From: Hydractinia symbiolongicarpus
Lineage: Eukaryota; Cnidaria; Hydrozoa; Anthoathecata; Hydractiniidae
Assembly (NCBI RefSeq): GCF_029227915.1
Contig: NC_079885.1
Location: 27,717,001 to 27,781,000, forward strand
Direction of reading: 5' to 3'
Length of the DNA stretch: 64,000 bases
Of the stretch, positions 52,501 through 64,000 are shown one piece after another; within the stretch, counting starts at the first letter, position 1, and each line of letters begins with the position of its first letter. Both the position numbers and the translations under genes were made by a program. A model generated the notes under the pieces. That model had not been told where the DNA came from, made no database searches, and saw nothing but the letters and a program-made list of their open reading frames with translations.

Positions 52501-55342
52501 ACTCTGGGACTTAATTGAAGTAACTTTGGACTGTGCCCTTATAAATGTGATAAGTGAGACAATTGGAACCAAGAAATATCATTCTTCTTAATTTGAGATG
52601 ATTGCCGCAACTCAGCGATTATACTGGGCGCTGTTTGGAGCGCTTCATTTAAAAATTTAGATAAATAAGTCATTTTTTACTGTGGGACGAATCCTAGCCG
52701 TTATCGCGCGCTGAAAAAATAGAGACAGTTTTAAAAACTACATTTCAATTAATTTCTAACGGTGTGAGTCCGTTTGAGTTACCACGGTTGAGTCACATAT
52801 TCGTCCCCACATGTATTTAGGGATATTTTTCTGATAATACTAGGTTGTATCGCTTTTAACAGTGAAACGATTGACTGTGGTACTTAATTGAACTGATTTT
52901 GGACTGTGATCTTATAAATGTGATAAGTGAGAAAATTGGACCCAAGAAAAATCATTCTTCTTAATTTGACATGATTGCTGGAATTTACCGATTTCACTGG
53001 GCGCTGTGGTAGGGCTTCACTTAAAAATTTAGATAATTAAGTCATTCTTTACGGTGGGACCAATCCTAGCTGTTAGCCCGCGCTGAAGAAAGAGATACAG
53101 TTTTATAAACTACATTTCATTAACTCTCTAACGTTATCAGTCCGTTTCAATTACACCGGTTGCGTCAAATATTCGTACCATCATGTATTTAGCGATATTT
53201 TTTGATTCTACTAGGTTGCATCTTTTTTAACAGTGAAAGGATTGACTGTGGGACTTAATTGAACTGATTTTGGACTTTGACTTCAAAAATGGGATAAATG
53301 AGACAATTGGACCCAAGAAATAACATTCTTCTTAATTTGACATGATTGTTGGAATTTACCGATTTCGCTGGGCGCTGTGGTAGCGCTTTATTTAAAAGTT
53401 TAGATAAAAAAGTCATTTTGTACTGTGGGACCAATCCTAGCCGTTAGCGCGCGCTGAAGAAATAGAGACAGTTTTAAAAACTACATTTCAATTAATTTCT
53501 AACGGTGTGAGTCCGTTTGAGTTACAACGGTTGAGTCACATATTCGTCCCCACATGTATTTAGGGATATTTTTCTGATAATACTAGGTTGTATCGCTTTT
53601 AACAGTGAAACGATTGACTGTGGTACTTAATTGAACTGATTTTGGACTGTGACCTTATAAATGTGATAAGTGAGACAATTGGACCCAAGAAATATCATTC
53701 TTCTTAATTTGACATGATTGCTGGAATTTACCGATTTCACTGGGCGCTGTGGTATGGCTTCACTTAAAAATTTAGATAAATAAGTCATTTTTACGGTGGG
53801 ACCAATCCTAGCTGTTAGTCCCCGCTGAAGAAAGAGATACAGTTTTATAAACTGCATTTCATTAACTCTCTAACGTTATCAGTCCGTTTCAATTACACCG
53901 GTTGCGTCACATATTCGTACCATCATGTATTTAGCGATATTTTTTGATTTTACTAGGTTGCATCTTTTTTAACAGTGAAAGGATTGACTGTGGGACTTAA
54001 TTGAACTGATTTTGGACTTTGACCTCAAAAATGTGATAAATGAGACAATTGGACCCAAGAAATAACATTCTTCTTAATTTGACATGATTGTTGGAATTTA
54101 CCGATTTCGCTGGGCGCTGTGGTAGCGCTTTATTTAAAAGTTTAGATAAAAAAGTCATTTTGTACTGTGGGACCAATCCTAGCCGTTAGTGCGCGCTGAA
54201 GAAATAGAAACATTTTCAAAAACTACACTTCATTGACTTTCTAACGGGCTCAATCCGCCTAAGTTACAACGGTTGCTTCACGTATTCGTACCAACATGTA
54301 TTTTGCGATATTTTTCTGATTTTACTAGGTTGCATCGCTTTTAACAGTGAAACGATTGACTGTGGGACTTGATTGAACTGATTTTGGACTTTGACCTCAT
54401 AAATGTGATAAATGAGACAATTGGACTCCAAGGAATAACATTCTTCTTAATTTGACATGATTGCTGGAATTCAGCGATTACACTCGGCCCTATGGTAGCG
54501 CTTCATTTAAAAATTTAGATAAATTAGTCAGTTTTTTCTGTGGGACGAATCATAGCCGTTAGCGCACGCTGAAGAAAGAGAGACAGTTTTAAAAACTACA
54601 TCTCATTGACTGCTTGGCGGTATCAATCCGTTTGAGTTACAACGGTTGCGTCACATATTTGTACCAACATGTATTTAGAGATATTCTTCCGATATTATTA
54701 AGTTATATCGCTTTTAACAGTGAAACGATTGACTGTGGGACTTGATTGAACTGATTTTGGACTTTGACCTCATAAATGTGATAAATGAGACAATTGGACC
54801 CAAGAAATATCATTCTTCTTAATTTGACATGATTGCTAGAATTTACCGATTTCGCTGGGCACTGTGGTAGCGCTTTATTCAAAATTTAGATAAATAAGTC
54901 TTTTTTTACTGTGGGACTAATCCTGACCGTTAGCACGCGCTGAAGAAATAGAGACATTCTCAAAAACTACATTTCATTGACTTCTTGGCGGTATCAATCC
55001 GTTTGAGTTACAACGGTTGCGTCACATATTTGTACCAACATGTATTTAGTGATATTCTTCCGATATTATTAAGTTATATCGCTTTTAACAGTGAAACGAT
55101 TGACTGTGGGACTTAATTGAAGTGATTCTGTACTGTGGCCTTATAAATGTGATAAATGAGCGAATTGGACTCTAAGGAATAACATTCTTCTTAATTTGAC
55201 ATGATTGCTGGAATTCAGCGATTACACTCGGCCCTATGGTAGCGCTTCACTTAAAAATTTATTCAAAATAAGTCATTTTTTACTGTGGGACCAATCCTGG
55301 CCGTTAGCACGCGCTGAATAAATAGGAACAGTTTCAAAGACT
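49391..55342 (+). repeat. 2,976-bp higher-order repeat, two tandem copies
   Basis: Copy 1 is 49,391-52,366 and copy 2 is 52,367-55,342. Matching landmarks fall exactly 2,976 bp apart: 49,401 and 52,377; 50,651 and 53,627; 51,858 and 54,834. The match extends to 55,353 at the start of a third, diverging unit. 2,976 equals eight monomers of 372. Part of the unit (about 51,241-51,850) differs between copies, suggesting exchange with other monomers. Confidence 0.8.
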
Positions 55343-58300
55343 ACATTTCATTGAATTTCTGGCGGTATAAATCCGTTTGAGTTACAACGGTTGCGTCACA
55401 TATTCGTACCAACATGTGATATTTTTCCGATATTATTAAGTTATATCGTTTTTAACAGTGAAAAGATTGACTCTGGGACTTAATTGAAATAACATTGGAC
55501 TGTGACCAAATAAATGTGATAAGTGAGCCAACTGGAACCCAAGAAATAACATTCTTCTTAATTTGACATGATTGCCGCAACTCAGCGATTACACTGGGCG
55601 CTGTTTTGAGCGCTTCATTTAAAAATTTAGATAAATAAGTCATTTTTTACTGTGGGACAAATCCTAGCCGTTATCGCGCGTTGAAGAAATAGAGACAGTT
55701 TTAAAAACTACATTTCAATTAATTTCTAACGGTGTGAGTCCGTTTGAGTTACAACGGTTGAGTCGCATATTCGTCCCCACATGTATTTAGGGATATTTTT
55801 CTGATCACACTAGGTTGTATCGCTTTTAACAGTGAAACGATTGACTGTGGGACTTGATTGAACTGATTTTGGACTGTGACCTTATAAATGTGATAAGTGA
55901 GACAATTGGACCCAAGAAATATCTTTCTTCTTAATTTGACATGATTGCTGGAATTTACCGATTTCACTGGGCGCTGTGGTAGGGCTTCACTTAAAAATTT
56001 AGATAAATAAGTCATTTTTTACGGTGGGACCAATCCTAGCTGTTAGCCCGCGCAGAAGAAAGAGATACAGTTTTAAAAACTAAATTTCATTGACTCTCTA
56101 ACGTTATCAGTCCGTTTCAATTACACCGGTTGCGTCACATATTCGTACCATCATGTATTTAGCGATAATTTTTGATTTTACTAGGTTGCATCTTTTTTAA
56201 CAGTGAAAGAATTGACTGTGGGACTTAATTGAACTGATTTTGGACTTTGACCTCAAAAATGTGATAAATGAGACAATTGGACCCAAGAAATAACATTCTT
56301 CTTAATTTGACATGATTGTTGGAATTTACCGATTTCGCTGGGCGCTGTGGTAGCGCTTTATTTAAAAGTTTAGATAAAAAAGTCATTTTTTACTGTGGGA
56401 CCAATCCTAGCCGTTAGCGCGCGCTGAAGAAATAGAAACATTTTCAAAAACTACACTTCATTGACTTTCTAACGGGGTCAATCCGCCTAAGTTACAACAG
56501 TTGCTTCACGTATTCGTACCAACATGTATTTTGCGATATTTTTCTGATTTTACTAGGTTGCATCGCTTTTAACAGTGAAAGGATTGACTGTGGGACTTGA
56601 TTGAACTGATTTTGGACTTTGACCTCATAAATGTGATAAATGAGACAATTGGACTCTAAGGAATAACATTCTTCTTAATTTGACATGATTGCTGGAATTC
56701 AGCGATTACACTCGGCCCTATGGTAGCGCTTCACTAAACAATTTATTCAAAATAAGGCATTTTTTACTGTGGGACCAATCCTGGCCGTTAGCACGCGCTG
56801 AAGAAATAGAGACATTCTCAAAAATTTCATTTCATTGACTGCTTGGCGGTATCAATCCGTTTGAGTTACAACGGTTGCGTCACATATTCGTAGCAACATG
56901 TATTTAGTGATATTTTCCGATATTATTGAGTTATATCGCCTTTAACAGTGAAACGATTGACTCTGGGACTTAATTGAAGTAACTTTGGACTGTGACCTTA
57001 TAAATGTGATAAGTGAGACAATTGGAACCAAGAAATATCATTCTTCATAATTTGACATGATTGCTGGAACTCAGCGATTACACTGGTCGCTGTTTGGAGC
57101 GCTTCATTTAAAAATTTAGATAAATAAGTGATTTTTTACTGTGGGACAAATCCTAGCCGTTATCGCGCGCTGAAGAAATAGAGACAGTTTTAGAAGGTAC
57201 GTTTCAATGAGTTTCTAACGGTATGAGTCCGTTTGAGTTACCTCGATTGAGTCACATATTCGTCCCCACATGTATTTAGGGATATCTTTCTGATAATACT
57301 AGGTTGTATCGCTTTAACAGTGAAACGATTGACTGTGGCACTTAATTGAACTAATCTTGGACTGTGACCTTATAAATGTTATAAGTGAGACAATTGGAAC
57401 CAAGAAATATCATTCTTCATAATTTGACATGATTGCTGGAACTCAGCGATTACACTGGGCGCTGTTTGGAGCACTTCATATAAAAATTTAGATAAATAAG
57501 TCATTTTTTTCTGTAGGACGAATCCTAGCCGTTAGTGCGCGCTGAAGAAAGAGAGACCGTTTTAAAAACTACATCTCATTGACTCTGTAACGGTATCAGT
57601 CCGTTTCAATTACAACGGTTGCGTCACATATTCGTACCAACATGTATTTAGCGATATTTTTCTGATTTTACTAGGTTGCATCGCTTTTAACAGTGAAAGG
57701 ATTGACTGTGGGACTTGATTGAACTGATTTTGGACTTTGACCTCATAAATGTGATAAATGAGACAATTGGACCCAAGAAATATCATTCTTCTTAATTTGA
57801 CATGATTGCCAGAATTTACCGATTTCGCTGGGCACTGTGGTAGCGCTTTATTTAAAGTTTAGATAAATAAGTCTTTTTTTACTGTGGGACTAATCCTGAC
57901 CGTTAGGACGCGCTGAAGAAATAGAGACATTCTCAAAAACTACATTTCATTGACTTCTTGGCGGTATCAATCCGTTTGAGTTACAACGGTTGCGTCACAT
58001 ATTCGTACCAACATGTATTTTGCGATATTTTTCTGATTTTACTGGGTTGCATCGCTTTTAACAGTGAAAGGATTGACTGTGGGACTTGATTGAACTGATT
58101 TTGGACTTTAACCTCATAAATGTGATAAATGAGACAATTGGACCTAAGAAATATCATTCTTCTTAATTTGACATGATTGCTAGAATTTACCGATTTCGCT
58201 GGGCACTGTTGTAGCGTTTTATTTAAAGTTTAGATAAATAAGTGTTTTTTTACTGTGGGACTAATCCTGACCGTTAGCACGCGCTGAAGAAATAGAGACA

Positions 58301-60737
58301 TTCTTAAAAACTACATTTCATTGACTGCTTGGCGGTATCAATCTGTTTGAGTTACAACGGTTGCGTCACATATTCGTACCAACATGTATTTAGTGATATT
58401 TTCCGATATTATTGAGTTATATCGCCTTTAACAGTGAAACGATTGACTCTGGGACTTAATTGAAGTAACTTTGGACTGTGACCTTATAAATGTGATAAGT
58501 GAGCCAACTGGACCCCAAGAAATGACATTCTTCTTAATTTGACATGATTGCCGCAACTCAGCGATTACACTGGTCGCTGTTTGGAGCGCTTCATTTAAAA
58601 ATTTAGATAAATAAGTGATTTTTTACTGTGGGACAAATCCTAGCTGTTATCGCGCGCTGAAGAAATAGAGACAGTTTTAGAAGGTACGTTTCAATGAGTT
58701 TCTAACGGTATGAGTCCGTTTGAGTTACCTCGATTGAGTCACATATTCGTCCCCACATGTATTTAGGGGTATCTTTCTGATAATACTAGGTTGTATCGCT
58801 TTTAACAGTGAAACGATTGACTGTGGCACTTAATTGAACTGATCTTGGACTGTGACCTTATAAATGTGATAAGTGAGACAATTGGAACCAAGAAATATCA
58901 TTCTTCTTAATTTGACATGATTGCTGGAACTTACTGATTTCACTGGGCGCTGTGGTAGGGATTCACTTAAAAACTTAGATAAAAAAGTCATTTTGTACTG
59001 TGGGACCAATCCTAGCCGTTAGCGCGCGCTGAAGAAATAGTAACATTTTCAAAAACTACATTTCATTAACTTTCTAGCGGTGTCAATCCACCTAAGTTAC
59101 AACGGTTGCTTCATGTATTCGTACCAACATATATTTAGTGATTTTTTTCCGATATTACTAAGTTGCATCCCTTTTAACAGTGAAAGGATTGACTGTGGGA
59201 CTTGATTGAACTGATTTTGGACTTTGACCTCATAAATGTGATAAATGAGACAATTGGAACCAAGAAATATCATTCTTCGATATTTTTCTGATTTTACTAG
59301 GTTGCATCGCTTTTAACAGTGAAAGGATTGACTGTGGGACTTGATTGAACTGATTTTGGACTTTGACCTCATAAATGTGATAAATGAGACAATTGGACCT
59401 AAGAAATATCATTCTTCTTAATTTGACATGATTGCTAGAATTTACCGATTTCGCTGGGCACTGTGGTAGCGCTTTGTTTAAAGTTTAGATAAATAAGTCT
59501 TTTTTTACTGTGGGACTAATCCTGACCGTTAGCACGCGCTGAAGAAATAGAGACATTCTCAAAAACTACATTTCATTGACTTCTTGGCAATATCAATCCG
59601 TTTGAGTTACAACGGTTGCGTCACATATTCGTACCAACATGTATTTAGTGATATTTTCCGATATTATTGAGTTATATCGCCTTTAACAGTGAAACGATTG
59701 ACTCTGGGACTTGATTGAAGTAACTTTGGATTGTGACCTTATAAATGTGATAAGTGAGCCAACTGGACCCCAAGAAATGACATTCTTCTTAATTTGACAT
59801 GATTGCCGCAACTCAGCGATTACACTGGTCGCTGTTTGGAGCGCTTCATTTAAAAATTTAGATAAATAAGTGATTTTTTACTGTGGGACAAATCCTAGCC
59901 GTTATCGCGCGCTGAAGAAATAGAGACAGTTTTAGAAGGTACGTTTCAATGAGTTTCTAACGGTATGAGTCCGTTTGAGTTACCTCGATTGAGTCACATA
60001 TTCGTCTCCACATGTATTTAGGGGTATCTTTCTGATAATACTAGGTTATATCGCTTTTAACAGTGAAACGATTGACTGTGGCACTTAATTAAACTGATCT
60101 TGGACTGTGACCTTATAAATGTGATAAGTGAGACAATTGGAACCAAGAAATATCATTCTTCTTAATTTGACATCATTGCTGGAACTTACTGGTTTCACTG
60201 GGCGCTGTGGTAGGGATTCACTTAAAAACTTAGATAAAAAAGTCATTTTGTACTGTGGGACCAATCCTAGCCGTTAGCGCGCGCTGAAGAAATAGTAACA
60301 TTTTCAAAAACTACATTTCATTAACTTTCTAACGGTGTCAATCCGCCTAAGTTACAACAGTTGCTTCAAGTATTCGTACCAACATATATTTAGTGATTTT
60401 TTTCCGATATTACTAAGTTGCATCGCTTTTAACAGTGAAAGGATTGACTGTGGGAATTGATTGAACTGATTTTGGACTTTGACCTCATAAATGTGATAAA
60501 TAAGCCAATTGGACTCCAAGGAATAACATTCTTCTTAATTTGACATGATTCCTGGAATTCAGCGATTATACTCGGCCCTATGGTAGCGCTTCACTTAAAA
60601 ATTTATACAAAATAAAACATTTTTTACTGTGGGACCAATCCTAGCCGTTAGCACGCGCTGAATAAATAGAAACAGTTTCAAAGACTACATTTCATTGAAT
60701 TTCTGGCGGTATAAATCCGTTTGAGTTACAACGGTTG

Positions 60738-63700
60738 TGCGCTACCACAGTGCCCATTGAAATCAGTAAATTCCAACAATCATGTCAAATTAAGAAGAAT
60801 GTTATTTTTTGGGTTCAATTGTCTCATTTATCACAATTTTGAGGTCAAAGTCCAAAATCAGTTCAATTAAGTCCCACAGTCAATTCTTTCACTGTTAAAA
60901 AAGATGCAACCTAGTAAAATCAAAAAATATCGCTAAATACATGATGGTACGAATATGTGACGCAACCGGTGTAATTGAAACGGACTGATAGCGTTGGAGA
61001 GTTAATGAAATGCAGTTTATAAAACTGTATCTCTTTCTTCAGCGCGGGCTAACAGCTAGGATTGGTCCCACCGTAAAAAATGACTTATTTATCTAAATTT
61101 TTAAGTGAAGCCCTACCACAGCGCCCAGTGAAATCGGTAAATTCCAGCAATCATGTCAAATTAAGAAGAATGATATTTCTTGGGTCCAATTGTCTCACTT
61201 ATCACATTTATAAGGTCACAGTCCTATATCAGTTCAATTAAGTACCACAGTCAATCGTTTCACTGTTAAAAGCGATACAACCTAGTGTGATCAGAAAAAT
61301 ATCCCTAAATACATGTGGGGACGAATATGTGACTCAACCGTTGTAACTCAAACGGACTCACACCGTTAGAAATTATTTGAAATGTAGTTTTTAATACTGT
61401 CTCTATTTTTTCAGCGCGCGATAACGGCTAGGATTTGTCCCACAGTAAAAAATAACTTATTTATCTAAATTTTTAAATGAAGCGCTCCAAACAGCGCCCA
61501 GTGTAATCGCTGAATTGCGGCAATCATGTCAAATTTAGAAGAATGTTATTTCTTGGGTTCCAGTTGGCTCACTTATCACATTTATTAGGTCACAGTCCAA
61601 AGTTATTTCAATTAAGTCCCAGAGTCAATCGTTACACTGTTAAAAGCGATATAACTTAATAATATCGGAAAAATATCACTAAATACACGTTGGTACGAAT
61701 ATGTGACGCAACCGTTGTAACTCAAACGAATTTATACCGCCAGAAATTCAATGAAATGTAGTCTTTGAAACTGTTCCTATTTATTCAGCGCGTGCTAACG
61801 GCTAGGATTGGTCCCACAGTAAAAAATGACATTTTTATCTAAACTTTTAAATAAAGCGCTACCACAGCACCCAGCGAAATCGGTAAATTCCAACAATCAT
61901 GTCAAATTAAGAAGAATGTTATTTCTTGGGTCCAATTGTCTCATTTATCACATTTTTGAGGTCAAAGTCCAAAATCAGTTCAATTAAGTCCCACAGTCAA
62001 TTCTTTCACTGTTAAAAAAGATGCAACCTAGTAAAATCAAAAAATATCGCTAAATACATCATGGTACGGATATGTGACGCAACCGGTGTAATTGAAACGG
62101 ACTGATAACGTTGGAGAGTTAATGAAATGCAGTTTATAAAACTGTATCTCTTTCTTCAGCGCGGGCTAACAGCTAGGATTGGTCCCACCGTAAAAAATGA
62201 CTTATTTATCTAAATTTTTAAGTGAAGCCCTACGGCAGCGCCTAGTGATATCGGTAAATTCCAGCAATCATGTCAAATTAAGAAGAATGATATTTCTTGG
62301 GTCCAATTGTCTCACTTATCACATTTATAAGGTCACAGTCCAAAATCAGTTCAATTAAGTACCACAGTCAATCGTTTCACTGTTAAAAGCGATACAACCT
62401 AGTGTGATCAGAAAAATATCCCTAAATACATGTGGGGACGAATATGTGACTCAACCGTTGTAACTCAAACGGACTCACACCGTTAGAAATTAATTGAAAT
62501 GTAGTTTTTAAAACTGTCTCTATTTCTTCAGCGCGCGATAACGGCTAGGATTTGTCCCACAGTAAAAAATGACTTATTTATCTAAATTTTTAAATGAAGC
62601 GCTCCAAACAGCGCCCAGTGAAATCGGTAAATTCCAGCAATCATGTCAAATTAAGAAGAATGATATTTCTTGGGTCCAATTGTCTCATTTATCACATTTA
62701 TAAGGTCACAGTCCAAAATCAGTTCAATTAAGTACCACAGTCAATCGTTTCACTGTTAAAAGCGATACAACCTAGTGTGATCAGAAAAATATCCCTAAAT
62801 ACATGTGGGGACGAATATGTGACTCAACCGTTGTAACTCAAACGGACTCACACCGTTAGAAATTAATTGAAATGTAGTTTTTAAAACTGTCTCTATTTCT
62901 TCAGCGCGCAATAACGGCTAGGATTTGTCCCACAGTAAAAAATGACTTATTTACCTAAATTTTTAAATGAAGCGCACCAAACAGCGCCCAGTGTAATCGC
63001 TGAGTTGCGGCAATCATGTCAAATTTAGAAGAATGTTATTTCTTGGGTTCCAGTTGGCCCACTTATCACATTTATTAGGTCACAGTCCAAAGTTATTTCA
63101 ATTAAGTCCCAGAGTCAATCGTTACACTGTTAAAAGCGATATAACTTAATAATATCGGAAAAATATCACTAAATACATGTTGGTACGAATATGTGACGCA
63201 ACCGTTGTAACTCAAACGGATTTATACCGCCAGAAATTCAATGAAATGTAGTCTTTGAAACTGTTCCTTTTTATTCAGCGCGTGCTAACGGCTAGGATTG
63301 GTCCCACAGTAAAAAATGACTTTTTTATCTAAACTTTTAAATAAAGCGCTACCACAGCGCCCAGCGAAATCGGTAAATTCCAACAATCATGTCAAATTAA
63401 GAAGAATGTTATTTCTTGGGTTCAATTGTCTCATTTATGACATTTTTGAGGTCAAAGTCCAAAGTCAGTTCACATAAGTCCCACAGTCAATTCTTTCACT
63501 ATTAAAAAAGATGCAACCTAGTAAAATCAAAAAATATCGCTAAATACATGATGGTACGAATATGTGACGCAACCGGTGTAATTGAAACGGACTGATAACG
63601 TTAGAGAGTTAATAAAATGCAGTTTATAAAACTGTATCTCTTTCTTCAGCGCGCGCTAACAGCTAGGATTGGTCCCACCGTAAAAAATGACTTATTTATC

Positions 63701-64000
63701 TAAATTTTTAAGTGAAGCCCTACCACAGCGCCCAGTGAAATCGGTAAATTCCAGCAATCATGTCAAATTAAGAAGAATGATGTTTCTTGGGTCCAATTGT
63801 CTCACTTCTCACATTTATAAGGTCACAGTCCAAAATCAGTTCAATTAAGTACCACAGTCAATCGTTTCACTGTTAAAAGCGATACAACCTAGTGTGATCA
63901 GAAAAATATCCCTAAATACATGTGGGGACGAATATGTGACTCAACCGTTGTAACTCAAACGGACTCACACCGTTAGAAATTAATTAAAATGTAGTTTTTA
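60738..64000 (-). repeat. Satellite array, reverse orientation
   Basis: From 60,738 the monomers read as the reverse complement of those before (CAATCATGTCAAATTAAGAAG, then TCAATTAAGTCCCACAGTCA). About nine monomers reach the window end. The junction is ACGGTTG then TGCGCTACCACAG. It joins two different monomer positions, so it is not a simple mirror point. Units here correspond to the recent variants seen at 50,000-56,500. Confidence 0.9.

Larger units (their letters stand above)
39081..60737 (+). repeat. Satellite array, about 373-bp monomer, forward orientation
   Basis: The anchor TTGACTGTGGGACTTAATTG recurs at about 39,080, 39,453, 39,827, 40,200, 40,571, 40,944, 41,314, 41,664 and 42,036. 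This gives a period of about 370-374 with occasional short units. About 55 monomers, excluding the LINE insertion. Other fixed parts are GGTAGCGCTT, CGCGCGCTGAAGAAATAG, CAACGGTTGCGTCACATATT and CAACATGTATTTAG. Monomers diverge from one another, more so on the left; from about 47,800 rightward many are nearly identical. Short minus-strand open frames recur at the same monomer position and are not genes. One unit near 59,275 carries a deletion of about 230 bp. Confidence 0.92.

Noticed and set aside
40556-59412. Recurrent 60-90-codon minus-strand frames in the satellite
   Set aside because: They occur at the same monomer position and vary with monomer mutations. No start context, no conservation beyond the DNA repeat.
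1-64000. CRISPR array, bacterial operon or prokaryotic elements
   Set aside because: Tandem repeats lack the repeat-spacer layout, and the gene set is of a eukaryotic transposon; no ribosome-binding-site pattern.
1-64000. tRNA or rRNA genes
   Set aside because: Apart from the B-box-like motif in the SINE-like element I saw no cloverleaf-capable sequence and no rRNA similarity.

Overview
The window looks like nuclear DNA from a marine invertebrate, most likely a cnidarian (inference). The reasons are an AT-rich background with no recognisable intact host gene, a Polinton/Maverick element, a Penelope-like element (PLE) with a GIY-YIG domain, and several dispersed repeat types. I could not confirm the host from the sequence alone.

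Layout. (1) 1-20,900 is AT-rich, repeat-dominated DNA: dispersed repeat families, a SINE-like element with an (AAT)n tail, a roughly 1.3-kb element with TTAA-flanked inverted ends, a fold-back element whose arms are built of short subrepeats, a 30-bp minisatellite, a dispersed repeat with CRE-like palindromes, and a decayed reverse-transcriptase fragment. (2) 20,895-39,080 is a more GC-rich Polinton/Maverick, a virus-like self-synthesising transposon. It carries a protein-primed type B DNA polymerase, a DDE integrase with a chromo/SH3-like tail, an A32/FtsK-HerA-like packaging ATPase, a double-jelly-roll major capsid protein, a probable minor capsid protein, membrane and coiled-coil proteins, and a Cys/His-repeat protein. 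Most of the large genes are broken by in-frame stops (11 counted) or single-base frameshifts (5 counted), so this copy is dead. A few small genes, the ATPase and the repeat protein are still open. I recognised no adenain-like protease and no convincing terminal inverted repeats. (3) At 30,267-33,056, inside the Polinton, lies a PLE made of two head-to-head inverted 1,083-bp arms. They have near-identical sequence, hammerhead-like motifs at both ends and a possible 11-bp target duplication, so the insertion is younger than the Polinton. (4) From 39,081 to the end is a satellite array with a monomer of about 373 bp (roughly 64 monomers). It has a 2,976-bp (8-mer) higher-order repeat, a 5'-truncated LINE inserted at 42,857-44,021, and an orientation flip at 60,737/60,738.

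The Polinton genes fit together as a virion-forming element: polymerase and integrase for copying and insertion, ATPase and capsid proteins for packaging. Two features recur along it. A TAAA box sits directly against most start codons, and a perfect or near-perfect hairpin lies in almost every gap longer than about 30 bp at gene 3' ends. These are the most interesting candidates for an undescribed expression signal system.
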